Origin: Bacteroidales bacterium
GTDB taxonomy: Bacteria > Bacteroidota > Bacteroidia > Bacteroidales > WCHB1-69
Length of the DNA: 64,000 nucleotides
Assembly: GCA_017649855.1 (NCBI GenBank)
Contig: JAGCGA010000011.1
Location: 1-64,000, forward strand
Direction of reading: 5' to 3'
Positions within the stretch are counted from its first letter, which is position 1, and each line of letters begins with the position of its first letter. The position numbers were made by a program, and so were the translations under genes. Below are positions 53,590 through 62,822 of the stretch, piece by piece. Under the pieces are notes generated by a model. The model worked only from the letters and a program-made list of their open reading frames with translations. It searched no databases and was not told where the DNA came from.

Positions 53590-54918
53590 ATGAAAAAAAT
53601 ATTTTTGTTATTACTCAGCAATTTGCTGATACTGTTTGCATTAGCGCAGAATTCGGCAGGTGATCTGCCAGTCGACAAGTCCTCATTCACCTTGGAAGAA
53701 TGCATTCGCTATGCTGAAACCTACAACTATTCGCTCCAGAGTTCTGCCCTGAATGTGGATGCGTCCGAACTGAGCCTGAAATCAGCGAAAGAGCACATTG
53801 CACCTTCTGTATCCGCCTCCGCCTCCCAAGGACTGAGTACCAACCATTACCAGCAGAGAGTGAGCTGGAATGGTAACTATGGTATCAATGCCGGCATGAC
53901 GCTTTTCAACGGACTGAGCAACTATAATTCCATTCAGCAGAGCAAACTTCAGGTGGAACAGTCGCAACTGGAGGTTGAGAGGAACAAGAACAATGTTCGG
54001 ATTGCCATCATCCAGGCTTTCCTCGCGGTGATGATGAACGAGGACCTTCTGGAGTATCAATATGAGGTGATGAACAGCAGCAGGGAACAGATGGAACAGG
54101 GCGCCCAGCAGTTCCAGGTGGGCCAGATCTTGGAAAGCGACTATAAACTGTTGCAGGCACAATATACATCCGACCGCTATAATGTGGAGAATACCAAACT
54201 CAACATCCAAAACAACCTGCTGACACTCAAGCAACTTCTGTCCATCAACCCCAACCAGGCCTTTTCCATTGTTCGTCCCGACAGTACCACCCTTTTCAAA
54301 AGCCTGGAGATTCCTGAGCTGGACTATGTGCTTAATAGCGCCAATAGCTATCTCCCGGAGTTGAAAATCAGTGAGAATAACATTACGGATGCCAACTATA
54401 CTGTCAAATTGCAAAAAGCCAATTTCTATCCCTCCCTCTCCCTCAATGCCGGTGTGAGTACGGGTTATAATAACAGCAACCTGGTGGAGAATGAAAAATG
54501 GGGGACGCAACTTTGGCATGGCCTCGGCGAAAATGTGGGGTTGAGCTTGAATATCCCCATTTACCAACACAGCGATGTGCGGCATAATGTGCAGCAAGCC
54601 CAACTTCGTGTTCGACAGGCAGAACTGAGCAACATGGAAACCCAGAACCAGATTAACCAAGAGTTGCAACAGTACTATATCGATGTGCTCTCCGCCCAAA
54701 ACGACTATCTGGTGGCCGAGGCGCAAAAAGAAGCCTATGAGGCTAACTATCACGCCTATACCTTTAAGTTCAAGTATGGCTCGATCACGGCTGTAGACCT
54801 GATCCAACAGCAGACCAACTACTTGAACCAACTCAACAAATATATGCAGGCTAAATATTCCTATGTGCTTAAACGCAAAATCTTGGATGTGATGATGGGC
54901 CAAGAGGTGCGTTTGTAA
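53590..54918 (+). CDS. TolC-family outer-membrane efflux protein
   Basis: A 442-residue protein with a signal peptide (MKKIFLLLLSNLLILFALAQ). Two internally similar halves of long helices and short barrel strands are seen (FTLEECIRYAETYNYSLQS; later LNIPIYQHSDVRHNVQQAQLRVRQAE), as in TolC. It forms the outer-membrane duct for the MacAB-type pump encoded by the next three genes, with the order tolC-macA-macB ATPase-macB permease. The substrate may be a lipid, peptide or drug. Confidence 0.93.
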   Translation: MKKIFLLLLSNLLILFALAQNSAGDLPVDKSSFTLEECIRYAETYNYSLQSSALNVDASELSLKSAKEHIAPSVSASASQGLSTNHYQQRVSWNGNYGINAGMTLFNGLSNYNSIQQSKLQVEQSQLEVERNKNNVRIAIIQAFLAVMMNEDLLEYQYEVMNSSREQMEQGAQQFQVGQILESDYKLLQAQYTSDRYNVENTKLNIQNNLLTLKQLLSINPNQAFSIVRPDSTTLFKSLEIPELDYVLNSANSYLPELKISENNITDANYTVKLQKANFYPSLSLNAGVSTGYNNSNLVENEKWGTQLWHGLGENVGLSLNIPIYQHSDVRHNVQQAQLRVRQAELSNMETQNQINQELQQYYIDVLSAQNDYLVAEAQKEAYEANYHAYTFKFKYGSITAVDLIQQQTNYLNQLNKYMQAKYSYVLKRKILDVMMGQEVRL

Positions 54919-54958
54919 GGTTTCAGCGTTTTTTTAATTGAAAGTAAATCAAATTCAT

Positions 54959-56209
54959 ATGACAAAAAAAATATCTAAAAAAGCAAAATGGTTGATTGCC
55001 ATAGCTGTGGTCATTCTTCTAGCGCTCATTTTATGGATCGCTCTGAAGAAAGGGAAACATGCTGAAATGCAGATTGAAACCGTGCGCAGTGCCATCGATA
55101 GCATCGAGGTGACAGTGACGGCTACAGGTGAACTGCAACCCGTCTATAAAGTGGATGTCGGCACACAGGTTTCCGGTATTGTGCAACATATCTATGTGGA
55201 TTTCAATTCTGTGGTGAAGAAAGGTCAGCTGCTGGCCGAACTGGACCGATCGAATTTGAATGAACAGTTCGCACAGGCCCAGACGAGTGTGTCAAACGCC
55301 AAGAGCAACTTGACACTGGCTCAGCAACAGTTTGATCGTATCAAGGCCTTGTATGACAACAAAGCAGCCACTCAGGAGTCGTACGAGTCGGCAGTCAACT
55401 CGCTGAATCTGGCCAAGAACCAACTCAAGACGGCTCAGTCGGAACTGTCGCGTGCCCAGACCAACCTCTCCTACGCCACCATCTATTCGCCTATCGACGG
55501 TGTCATCATGGATAAGGCGGTGGAGGAGGGCCAGACGGTGGCTTCTTCCTTCAGCACCCCGACGCTGTTCACTATTGCCAACGACTTGACACAGATGCAG
55601 GTGGAGGCTTCCGTGGACGAAGCGGATATTGGCGAGGTGAAAGCCGGCCAGCCCGTGACCTTCACCGTGGATGCTTTCCCGGATGATGTCTTCTCCGGCT
55701 CAGTAAAAGAGGTCCGTATCAACCCGACGGTCACCTCCAACGTGGTCACCTACACCGTCATCATCAATGCCCCCAACCCCGAGTCCAAACTCTTCCCGGG
55801 CATGACCGCCAATGTGGTCATCACCACTAAGAAAGAGGCTGGCGTCTGCATCCCCATGACGGCCCTGTATGCCTCCATTGATCAAGAAGTACTCAAACAG
55901 TTCGAGAAGAAAGGTTACACCTTTAAGTCGCTCTATAAGAATCAAGAAGAGCTGACCCAAGGATTAAAGGATATCACTAAAAAAACCATCTGGGTGAAAC
56001 GTGGGGAGAAAAACTACGAGCAGGTGAGTGTCACCGTAGGATTGAACAATGGGGTCAAAACCTTGGTCACCGACGGCTTGCAAGAAGGAGCGGAGGTTGT
56101 TACCGGAGTCAGTGAGGCCATGCCAGGGATGCCTCCAGGCATGAATGCGAAAGAAAAGGGTAACTCAAATCCTTTTATGCCCGGACGACCGGAACGAAAG
56201 TCAAGATAG
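54959..56209 (+). CDS. MacA-like periplasmic adaptor (membrane fusion protein)
   Basis: About 416 residues: an N-terminal membrane anchor (WLIAIAVVILLALILWIAL), a biotinyl-lipoyl half-motif (VDVGTQVSGIVQHIYVDFNSVVKKGQLLAELD), a long coiled-coil hairpin (about 95-165, LNEQFAQAQTSVSNAKSNLTLAQ), the second lipoyl half (SPIDGVIMDKAVEEGQTVA) and beta-barrel domains. It links the inner-membrane ABC pump to the TolC duct. ATG 54959 is used; the frame also runs back to a TTG at 54938. Confidence 0.93.
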   Translation: MTKKISKKAKWLIAIAVVILLALILWIALKKGKHAEMQIETVRSAIDSIEVTVTATGELQPVYKVDVGTQVSGIVQHIYVDFNSVVKKGQLLAELDRSNLNEQFAQAQTSVSNAKSNLTLAQQQFDRIKALYDNKAATQESYESAVNSLNLAKNQLKTAQSELSRAQTNLSYATIYSPIDGVIMDKAVEEGQTVASSFSTPTLFTIANDLTQMQVEASVDEADIGEVKAGQPVTFTVDAFPDDVFSGSVKEVRINPTVTSNVVTYTVIINAPNPESKLFPGMTANVVITTKKEAGVCIPMTALYASIDQEVLKQFEKKGYTFKSLYKNQEELTQGLKDITKKTIWVKRGEKNYEQVSVTVGLNNGVKTLVTDGLQEGAEVVTGVSEAMPGMPPGMNAKEKGNSNPFMPGRPERKSR

Positions 56210-56241
56210 CAAAGGGCTCATAAGCTTTTTACTAAAAACTG

Positions 56242-56991
56242 ATGATTATGGCGAAAGACATCTTGAAAGTAGAGCATCTGGAGCGTGTGTTCCGTGTGGG
56301 TAGCGAGGACGTGCATGCCTTGCGAGGGGTCTCCTTTACCATCGCTGAAGGCGAGTTTGTGAGCATCATGGGAACGAGCGGTTCGGGAAAATCCACCCTG
56401 CTGAACATATTGGGATGCTTGGACACTCCCTCCGCTGGCGACTATATCATTGATGGTGTCTCCATCAAGAACCTGAGTAAAAATGAGTTGTCGACATTGC
56501 GTAACCGCAAGATCGGTTTTGTGTTCCAAAACTACAACCTGCTGGCCCGCACTACTGCCATCGAAAATGTGGAACTTCCCTTGTTTTACAATAACAGTGT
56601 GCCAGCCAAGGAACGGCGCGACAGGGCTATAGAAGCTCTGAAACTGGTGGGACTGGAGAACCGTATGGAACACATGCCCAACCAGCTCTCCGGCGGACAA
56701 CAACAGCGTGTGGCCATCGCCCGCGCACTGGTCAATGATCCTGTCATCTTGCTGGCCGACGAAGCCACCGGCAACCTGGACACCCGCACCTCCTACGAAA
56801 TCATGAGCCTGTTTCAGGATCTGCACAGCCAAGGCAAAACCATTGCCTTCGTGACGCACGAGCCCGATATCGCCACCTTCACTACCCGCAAAATCAAACT
56901 CCGCGACGGACAAGTCATCGAAGACGCTCCCATTGATACCCAGTCGGCTTCCGAAGCGCTGGCCGCCCTCAACCTCCAGAAAGAAGATTAA
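56242..56991 (+). CDS. MacB-like ABC transporter ATP-binding protein
   Basis: A 249-residue ATPase: Walker [10 protein letters not shown], signature LSGGQQQR, Walker [14 protein letters not shown], and H-loop VTHEPD. These sequences are typical of the LolD/MacB subfamily. Here the ATPase is a separate gene, while E. coli MacB fuses it to the permease. An ATG at 56248 (MAKDILK) is an alternative start. The permease gene begins 3 nt after the stop. Confidence 0.94.
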   Translation: MIMAKDILKVEHLERVFRVGSEDVHALRGVSFTIAEGEFVSIMGTSGSGKSTLLNILGCLDTPSAGDYIIDGVSIKNLSKNELSTLRNRKIGFVFQNYNLLARTTAIENVELPLFYNNSVPAKERRDRAIEALKLVGLENRMEHMPNQLSGGQQQRVAIARALVNDPVILLADEATGNLDTRTSYEIMSLFQDLHSQGKTIAFVTHEPDIATFTTRKIKLRDGQVIEDAPIDTQSASEALAALNLQKED

Positions 56992-56994
56992 GTT

Positions 56995-58215
56995 ATGAAT
57001 ATAGGAAACCTCATCAAAATAGCCTTCCGATCTCTGCTGCGCAACAAGATGCGTACCGCCCTTACCATGCTCGGCATCGTCATCGGCATTGCCTCTGTGA
57101 TTGCCATGGTCAGCATCGGTCAGGCTTCCACCCAAAGTGTCAAATCCGAACTCTCTTCCATGGGTTCAAATATGATTATGATCATGCCTGCCCGCCAACA
57201 TCGTGGCGGTGTGGATATGGGAATGTCTTCATCCAAATCTTTGGACAATAAGGATCTGGAATCCTTGATCCAGAATACCCGCTACGTGGCTGCTGTCTCC
57301 CCCATGGTGAGTAGCAGCAAACAGCTGATATACGGTAATAATAACCACAGCTGCTCTGTGAATGGTGTCTCCGCCTCCTACTTGGAAATTCGAAAATATG
57401 ATCTTCAGGAGGGTGTGATGTTCACAGAAGAGGATGTGAAACGCTATAGCAAGGTGTGCGTCATCGGTCAGACAGTCGTAAAGGAACTGTTCACCAATGG
57501 GGAAGATCCCATCGGGAAATCTATCCGATTTGGCTCCATTCCCATGACGGTCATCGGAGTCTTAGCCTCCAAAGGCCAAAGTGGCATGGGCGATGACCAG
57601 GATGATATTGTGCTGGCTCCTTATACTACCATTCAGAAGCGTTTCTTGGGAATCACCCACTTCAATATGTTGTTCGCCTCTGCCACTTCGGAAGAGGAAT
57701 CCGAATTGGCTGCCACCGAAATCACCTACATCCTGCGTAGTAACCACGGCATCAAGAGTGGGATGGAGGATGACTTCGACATCCGCACGCAGGAGGAGTT
57801 GGTCTCTACCATCAGCTCTGTCACCGGCTTGATGACCACCTTGCTGGCCGCCATCGCTTCCATCTCCTTGGTGGTGGGCGGTATTGGCATTATGAACATC
57901 ATGTATGTTACCGTGACAGAACGTACCAAAGAGATTGGTCTGCGCATGGCAATCGGTGCTCACAACCGTGACATCAAGTTGCAGTTTCTCAGCGAGAGTG
58001 TCATCCTGAGTCTGATAGGTGGCATCATCGGCATTATCTTGGGTTTGATAATCTCGTATATGGCTTCCAAACTGATGAAAATGCCATATGTAGTGAGTGA
58101 AATGGCTATTTTGGGGTCTTTTGTGGTTTGTGCGCTCACCGGTATTTTCTTCGGCTGGTATCCGGCCAAGAAGGCTGCCAATATGGACCCGATTTCCGCA
58201 TTGCGTTACGAGTAA
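56995..58215 (+). CDS. MacB-like FtsX-domain permease
   Basis: A 406-residue membrane protein: first membrane helix at about 20-42 (RTALTMLGIVIGIASVIAM), a large MacB-type periplasmic domain (45-270) and three C-terminal helices, with the family motif GGIGIMNIMYVTVTERTKEIGLRMAIGA. It transmits ATPase movement to the periplasm (mechanotransmission) to push substrate through TolC. Last gene of the tolC-macAB-like unit. Confidence 0.94.
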   Translation: MNIGNLIKIAFRSLLRNKMRTALTMLGIVIGIASVIAMVSIGQASTQSVKSELSSMGSNMIMIMPARQHRGGVDMGMSSSKSLDNKDLESLIQNTRYVAAVSPMVSSSKQLIYGNNNHSCSVNGVSASYLEIRKYDLQEGVMFTEEDVKRYSKVCVIGQTVVKELFTNGEDPIGKSIRFGSIPMTVIGVLASKGQSGMGDDQDDIVLAPYTTIQKRFLGITHFNMLFASATSEEESELAATEITYILRSNHGIKSGMEDDFDIRTQEELVSTISSVTGLMTTLLAAIASISLVVGGIGIMNIMYVTVTERTKEIGLRMAIGAHNRDIKLQFLSESVILSLIGGIIGIILGLIISYMASKLMKMPYVVSEMAILGSFVVCALTGIFFGWYPAKKAANMDPISALRYE

Positions 58216-58221
58216 ACGAGC

Positions 58222-59451
58222 CTATTCAAACCGAATGGCCTCTACCGGAGTGATCTTGCGCCCAACTACCCAGGCGGGCAGCACCAGCACCAGCATGCAG
58301 ACAGCAAATACTCCGATATTCAACAAGAGAATGCTTCCCACATTGAAATGGATGGGTACCGCATTGACATAATAGGTCTCAGGATTCAGTTTTACCAGGT
58401 GAAAATGTTGTTGCAAGAAGCCCAATATCAATCCTAAGGCATTGCCAATCAGCATGCCCCGGAGCAGAATCTGTCCAGCTACCAACATGAAGGATCGCAT
58501 CACATGGCCTGTCCTCATACCCATGGCTTTCAGGATGCCGATGGTTTGGGTCTGTTCCAAGATGACTATGAAGAAAATGGAGATGATGGTGATGAGACAG
58601 ACGCAGGTGGTGATGGCCAACAGAATGGCCACGTTGGTGTCAAACAAGGCTAGCCAGTCAAAAATGTCAGGATACAGCTGTTTGATGGTCTCTGCCTTCA
58701 GATCATAGTCTGCATGGTGGTGAACATACTGCCCCATCTCGTCTATCTTGTCGTAATCGCGAATCAGCACCTCCATTCCGCTGATCTGCGAAGAGTCCCA
58801 GTCGTTAAGTTTCTGTATCTGACGAAGATCCACCAGCGCATAGCGTTCGTCATACTCGGTCATGCCGGTTTCGTAGAGCCCGCAGATGGTGAAACTGCGC
58901 GCTCGCGGAGGGTCCTGCACGAAATAGGTCTGCACCTTGTCCCCGACCTTCAACTGTAGTTTGCCAGCCATCCGCTTGGAAAGGATGATCTGGTTGGAGG
59001 CAGCACTGTCCGGCAGCTGTAGCAAGGATCCTTCCACCAAGTTCTGTTGGAACAACTCTGGCACAAAGGTCTCGTCAATGCCCTTGAGCACGATGCCTTC
59101 CACCTGGTCGGCAGTCTTCACCACACCCACCTTGGTGGCGTAGTTCTGCACCCCCACAATGTCTGGATGCCGGCGAAGCAGCGGTACTACGGCCTGCTCT
59201 TTGTCGATAGGGGTTTGTTCAAAGGAGTAGTTCTGGTCGAAATGGGTAATGCGGATGTGTGAACCCATGGCGATGACGCGGTCACGGATGGCTTTTTTGT
59301 ATCCCGCCGTAATACCCAAGGCCAAGATCATAATGACTAAGCCCAGGGAGATGCCGCATACCGAAAGCCGAATGATGGGGCGCGAAAAGGTGTTGCCCTT
59401 GTCTTTCAGGATGTGGTGCGACAAAAAGAGATGAAAGGGTGCCCGCGCCAT
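58222..59451 (-). CDS. LolC/LolE-like ABC transporter permease
   Basis: A 409-residue protein with the LolCE layout: N-terminal helix (SVCGISLGLVIMILALGITAGYKKAI), a periplasmic domain of about 220 residues, and three C-terminal helices with an FtsX motif (IVILEQTQTIGILKAMGMRTGHV). It probably works in releasing lipoproteins from the inner membrane towards the outer membrane. Its ATPase partner is not adjacent. Convergent with the MacB permease, 6 nt apart. Confidence 0.88.
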   Translation of the reverse strand: MARAPFHLFLSHHILKDKGNTFSRPIIRLSVCGISLGLVIMILALGITAGYKKAIRDRVIAMGSHIRITHFDQNYSFEQTPIDKEQAVVPLLRRHPDIVGVQNYATKVGVVKTADQVEGIVLKGIDETFVPELFQQNLVEGSLLQLPDSAASNQIILSKRMAGKLQLKVGDKVQTYFVQDPPRARSFTICGLYETGMTEYDERYALVDLRQIQKLNDWDSSQISGMEVLIRDYDKIDEMGQYVHHHADYDLKAETIKQLYPDIFDWLALFDTNVAILLAITTCVCLITIISIFFIVILEQTQTIGILKAMGMRTGHVMRSFMLVAGQILLRGMLIGNALGLILGFLQQHFHLVKLNPETYYVNAVPIHFNVGSILLLNIGVFAVCMLVLVLPAWVVGRKITPVEAIRFE

Positions 59452-59461
59452 GATGTATTGT

Positions 59462-60052
59462 CTAGAAATGGAAACGGATACCTATCCGGGCAAACATGGG
59501 GAATGGCCGGTAAATGGCATATTCAAACTTCCGGTCGCTATGATAGGGATACAGGATATACATGGCGTAGATACTCAACTTGTCGGAAATCATGGCGTTG
59601 GAATTGAATCCGATACCCGCCGCCACCGCATGCACGTTATGCCGGTATGGCATATCATCGTTGAGATCGATATAAGGATAGTTTAAAAACTCATAGCCCA
59701 CATGAAGGATCAGATAGTCCAATAACGTGACTTCTCCAAAAGCGCTGCCACCAAAACAATGGCTGACACTCTCTCTGGATAAGCTGTATTCCAACTCATA
59801 ACGGGGTCCGATGCCAATGGTGAACATTTCGTTGAGCCGTATGCCCGCCTCAGCCATGAGCGCTAGCCTGAAACCGAAATTAGAGTTGAGATTGCCTCCA
59901 ACGAAGAAGTCATAGTTGCGCTCTGGCTTCTCAGCCCTCTCCTGCTGTTTTTCTCCTGAACGCAGGCTGTAAGGTACGGATACGCTTTGTGCCCGCAGAA
60001 TGCCAGGCAGACACAATACAATGATGGACAAAATGAGAATTGCCTTTTTCAT
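59462..60052 (-). CDS. Small outer-membrane barrel protein
   Basis: A 196-residue protein with a signal peptide (MKKAILILSIIVLCLPGILRAQ), a short charged linker (GEKQQERAEKPERN) and an eight-strand-like barrel (FGFRLALMAEAGIRL, FTIGIGPRYELEYSL, FGEVTLLDYLILHVGYEFL, FARIGIRFHF) ending in phenylalanine. No specific family recognised. It lies 10 nt upstream of the LolE-like gene and has its own promoter, so the two probably form a unit. Confidence 0.78.
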   Translation of the reverse strand: MKKAILILSIIVLCLPGILRAQSVSVPYSLRSGEKQQERAEKPERNYDFFVGGNLNSNFGFRLALMAEAGIRLNEMFTIGIGPRYELEYSLSRESVSHCFGGSAFGEVTLLDYLILHVGYEFLNYPYIDLNDDMPYRHNVHAVAAGIGFNSNAMISDKLSIYAMYILYPYHSDRKFEYAIYRPFPMFARIGIRFHF

Positions 60053-60073
60053 AATTTTTCTTTTTTAAAAATG

Positions 60074-60081
60074 CAAAAATA
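60074..60081 (-). promoter_or_regulatory. -7 box of the small barrel protein gene
   Basis: TATTTTTG on the minus strand, 21 nt upstream of the start codon at 60052. Confidence 0.65.
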
Positions 60082-60174
60082 CAAAAAAATGATGATTACG
60101 CACTTCTTGGCCTAAGAAGTCTTCTTCAGCAAGTATTGCAGTGCTTCGGCGCAAGTGTAGGGGTGATTTCATCT

Positions 60175-60206
60175 GTTGGCAGGTATTCGTAATTTGTGTA
60201 CCTTTG
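60175..60206 (+). promoter_or_regulatory. Promoter of umuDC
   Basis: TTG at 60175-60177 and TACCTTTG at 60199-60206 are 21 nt apart, matching the Bacteroidetes -33/-7 pattern. No LexA-type palindrome was noticed around it. Confidence 0.7.
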
Positions 60207-60239
60207 CAGTCTGTTATCGAACCCTGTCAATCATAAGAT

Positions 60240-60677
60240 ATGGCCAAAGTTAAAATTCTGGGGAAAGGGTTTTCCCATCAAAATGAGTTGAAATTCGCGG
60301 ATGCTATCAAAGCGGGTTTCCCGTCGCCGGCGGAAGATTATCGCCATGATGGACTCGACTTCAACCGCGACCTTATCCGCCATCCGGAGGCTACCTTTTA
60401 TGGCCGCGTGGACGGAGACTCCATGATCGATGCCGGCATCTCTGATGGTGACCTGGCTGTCATCGACAGGGCAGTGGAGGCTACCCATGGCGATGTGATC
60501 GTGGCATATGTGAACGAGGAGTTCACCATCAAATACCTGGATCTGTCGCATCAAAAGGAAGGCTATATCGAACTGCGACCTGCCAATGCCAAGTACCAGC
60601 CTATCCGTATCAGCGCGGATGACGACTTCGAAGTGTGGGGCGTGGTGGTATGGACAATCAAACCTTGGAAACGTTAG
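60240..60677 (+). CDS. umuD: UmuD-like S24 autopeptidase (DNA polymerase V subunit)
   Basis: A 145-residue protein. The self-cleavage site is A25-G26 in KAGFPSPAEDY, and the serine/lysine dyad is S61 (DGDSM) and K98 (FTIKYL). After RecA-stimulated cleavage the C-terminal part joins UmuC for translesion synthesis. No DNA-binding domain, so it is UmuD and not LexA. It is followed by umuC after 3 nt. Confidence 0.94.
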   Translation: MAKVKILGKGFSHQNELKFADAIKAGFPSPAEDYRHDGLDFNRDLIRHPEATFYGRVDGDSMIDAGISDGDLAVIDRAVEATHGDVIVAYVNEEFTIKYLDLSHQKEGYIELRPANAKYQPIRISADDDFEVWGVVVWTIKPWKR

Positions 60678-60680
60678 GCT

Positions 60681-61976
60681 ATGTACGGCATCATCGATTG
60701 CGACAACTGCTATGTCTCCTGTGAGCGTGTTTTTCGTCCTGACCTGAAAAACAAGCCTGTAGTGGTGCTGTCCAACAATGATGGTTGCGTGGTGGCCCGT
60801 TCCAACGAGGCTAAAAAACTGGGCATCAAAGCTGGAATGCCCTATTATCAGTTGCAAGAGAAGTTCCCGGGTCAGCAAGTGACAGCCTTCTCCTCCAATT
60901 ACGAGTTGTATGGCGAGATGACAGGCCGGGTGGTCAGCCTTATCCGACAAGCCGCCCCTAACTATTTCCGCTATTCTATTGACGAGTGTTTTGTCAACCT
61001 GAAGAAGATGGAGACTCCTGACTTGAAGCTTTGGGGCGAACAACTCCATCAGAAGGTTATGCGCTATGTGGGCATGCCCATCAGCATCGGCATCGCTTCC
61101 AATAAAACGCTCGCCAAAGTTGCCAGTCATTTTGCAAAACGATATCCCGGTTACAAGCATTGCTGCCTTATCGATACCGATGCGAAACGGGAGAAGGCCC
61201 TGAAACTATTCCCTATCGAGGATGTGTGGGGTATCGGCCGCCGCTATGCCGCTAAACTCAAGTCCATGGGTGTGCTCACCGCCTGGGATTTTGCCATGCG
61301 GAGTCCCGACTGGGTACGTCACACCTTTCATAATGTTGTCATCTTCCGTACCTGGCGGGAACTGAATGGCGAAGACTGTGTCCCCGAAGAGGAAATGGCC
61401 AAGAAGAAGAGCATCTGCACCAGCCGTAGCTTTAACGGGATGATATCTGAATTTTCAGATCTGAAAACCCATATCTCCAACTATGCGGCCCACTGCGCTG
61501 AAAAACTCCGGCAAGAGGGCTCCGTAGCCTCCGCCGTGAGCGTCTTCATCCGCACGAACCCCTTCCGTGAGGACTTGCCCCAATATGAAAATTTTGTCGA
61601 ATATCCGCTCTATACGGCTACCAACTCTACCATCACCATCGTGAAGGCCTGTACGCAGGCTTTGGAAAGAATTTATCGTCCGGGATTTCAATACAAGAAG
61701 GCCGGCGTGATTGTCATGCAAACCTCTCCTGAAACGGCAGTGCAATCCTCCCTGTTCGACCTCAACGCGGACCAGTTCGACAAACTGAAAAAACTGGATC
61801 GTGTCCTCGACAGAATCAATAAGGTGAATGGCACAGAAACGGTAGTGCTCGGTTCGCAGCAATATACCCCAAAGACTCCTAACGGCAAAGCGGAGGTTTT
61901 TGCCAATGTTATCAAACATGACTTCCGCAGTCCAAATCCCACCACCCGCTGGAGTGATATCATCTTGCTGAAATAG
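60681..61976 (+). CDS. umuC: UmuC-like Y-family DNA polymerase
   Basis: A 431-residue translesion polymerase. Metal-binding residues are D6 (GIIDCDNCYVSCE) and D101/E102 (YSIDECF); the fingers motif (VVVLSNNDGCVVARS), the helix-hairpin-helix region (VWGIGRRYAAKLKSMG) and the little-finger domain are complete. It copies past damaged bases with low fidelity. It is cotranscribed with umuD. Confidence 0.95.
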   Translation: MYGIIDCDNCYVSCERVFRPDLKNKPVVVLSNNDGCVVARSNEAKKLGIKAGMPYYQLQEKFPGQQVTAFSSNYELYGEMTGRVVSLIRQAAPNYFRYSIDECFVNLKKMETPDLKLWGEQLHQKVMRYVGMPISIGIASNKTLAKVASHFAKRYPGYKHCCLIDTDAKREKALKLFPIEDVWGIGRRYAAKLKSMGVLTAWDFAMRSPDWVRHTFHNVVIFRTWRELNGEDCVPEEEMAKKKSICTSRSFNGMISEFSDLKTHISNYAAHCAEKLRQEGSVASAVSVFIRTNPFREDLPQYENFVEYPLYTATNSTITIVKACTQALERIYRPGFQYKKAGVIVMQTSPETAVQSSLFDLNADQFDKLKKLDRVLDRINKVNGTETVVLGSQQYTPKTPNGKAEVFANVIKHDFRSPNPTTRWSDIILLK

Positions 61977-62105
61977 GCTGACAATGAGACGGATAGATGT
62001 TGCAAATTATAGATGAGCAATCAGGAAGGCCCAAGGACTTGATAAGTTGTAAAAAAACAGACAATCCATATAATAACACACTTTTTTTTACGTTTTAGCA
62101 ACGCT

Positions 62106-62822
62106 ATGTATTTGGTTATCGATATCGGAAACACATTAAAGAAAGCGGCGCTCTTTGAAGAAGACGGATGCCTGGAAAAACAATTCTACTGGGAAGAGGT
62201 GGATTCCTTGCTGGATCTTCTGACCCCGTATGAGGTGCAGTCATGCCTTGTTTCCACGGTTCGGGACGACGGGCCGATGTTGGCCGATATCTTAAAACGC
62301 CATTTCCCGACCTTGCTTTTCACAACGGACATGCCCTTGCCTGTCGTTTTGCGTTATGACACCCCCCGCACTTTGGGCACCGACCGCATAGCCTGTGCTG
62401 TGGGAGCTCATTCTCTTTTTCCAGACAGGGATGTGCTTGCTATTCAAGCGGGAACGTGCCTGGTGGCCGATGTCGTTACCGCTAATGCGGAATATCTGGG
62501 TGGGTCCATTGCTCCGGGAGTCCGGATGCGCTTTGCCGCCCTTGCCCAAGGCACCGCCCATCTGCCTTTGGTGCAACCACAACCCGATAGCGATGTGATC
62601 GGTAAATCTACCGAGTCATCCATCCTTTCCGGCGTGATCCACGGGATCCGCTTTGAAATTGACGGCATGATTGATCACTATAACACCCTGTTTCCCGAGC
62701 TGCAAATTATCCTTACGGGTGGTGATCTGCCGCTGTTGAAAGATTTAATAAAAAATCGTATCTTTGCCGCTCCAAATTTAGTCCTGTCAGGACTATATCG
62801 AATACTGAGATATAATGCTTAA
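62106..62822 (+). CDS. coaX: Type III pantothenate kinase, with altered catalytic motif
   Basis: A 238-residue ASKHA-fold protein for the first step of CoA synthesis (pantothenate to 4'-phosphopantothenate). The first phosphate motif is DIGNT with D6, GTDRIA lies at 91-96, and the GGSIAPGVRMR segment (132-141) follows. In the DxGTxxTxD motif the first aspartate, the catalytic base in studied members, is Q114 here (AIQAGTCLVAD; codon CAA), while D122 is kept. Either activity is reduced or another residue substitutes. It overlaps the downstream outer-membrane protein gene by 8 nt. Confidence 0.88.
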   Translation: MYLVIDIGNTLKKAALFEEDGCLEKQFYWEEVDSLLDLLTPYEVQSCLVSTVRDDGPMLADILKRHFPTLLFTTDMPLPVVLRYDTPRTLGTDRIACAVGAHSLFPDRDVLAIQAGTCLVADVVTANAEYLGGSIAPGVRMRFAALAQGTAHLPLVQPQPDSDVIGKSTESSILSGVIHGIRFEIDGMIDHYNTLFPELQIILTGGDLPLLKDLIKNRIFAAPNLVLSGLYRILRYNA

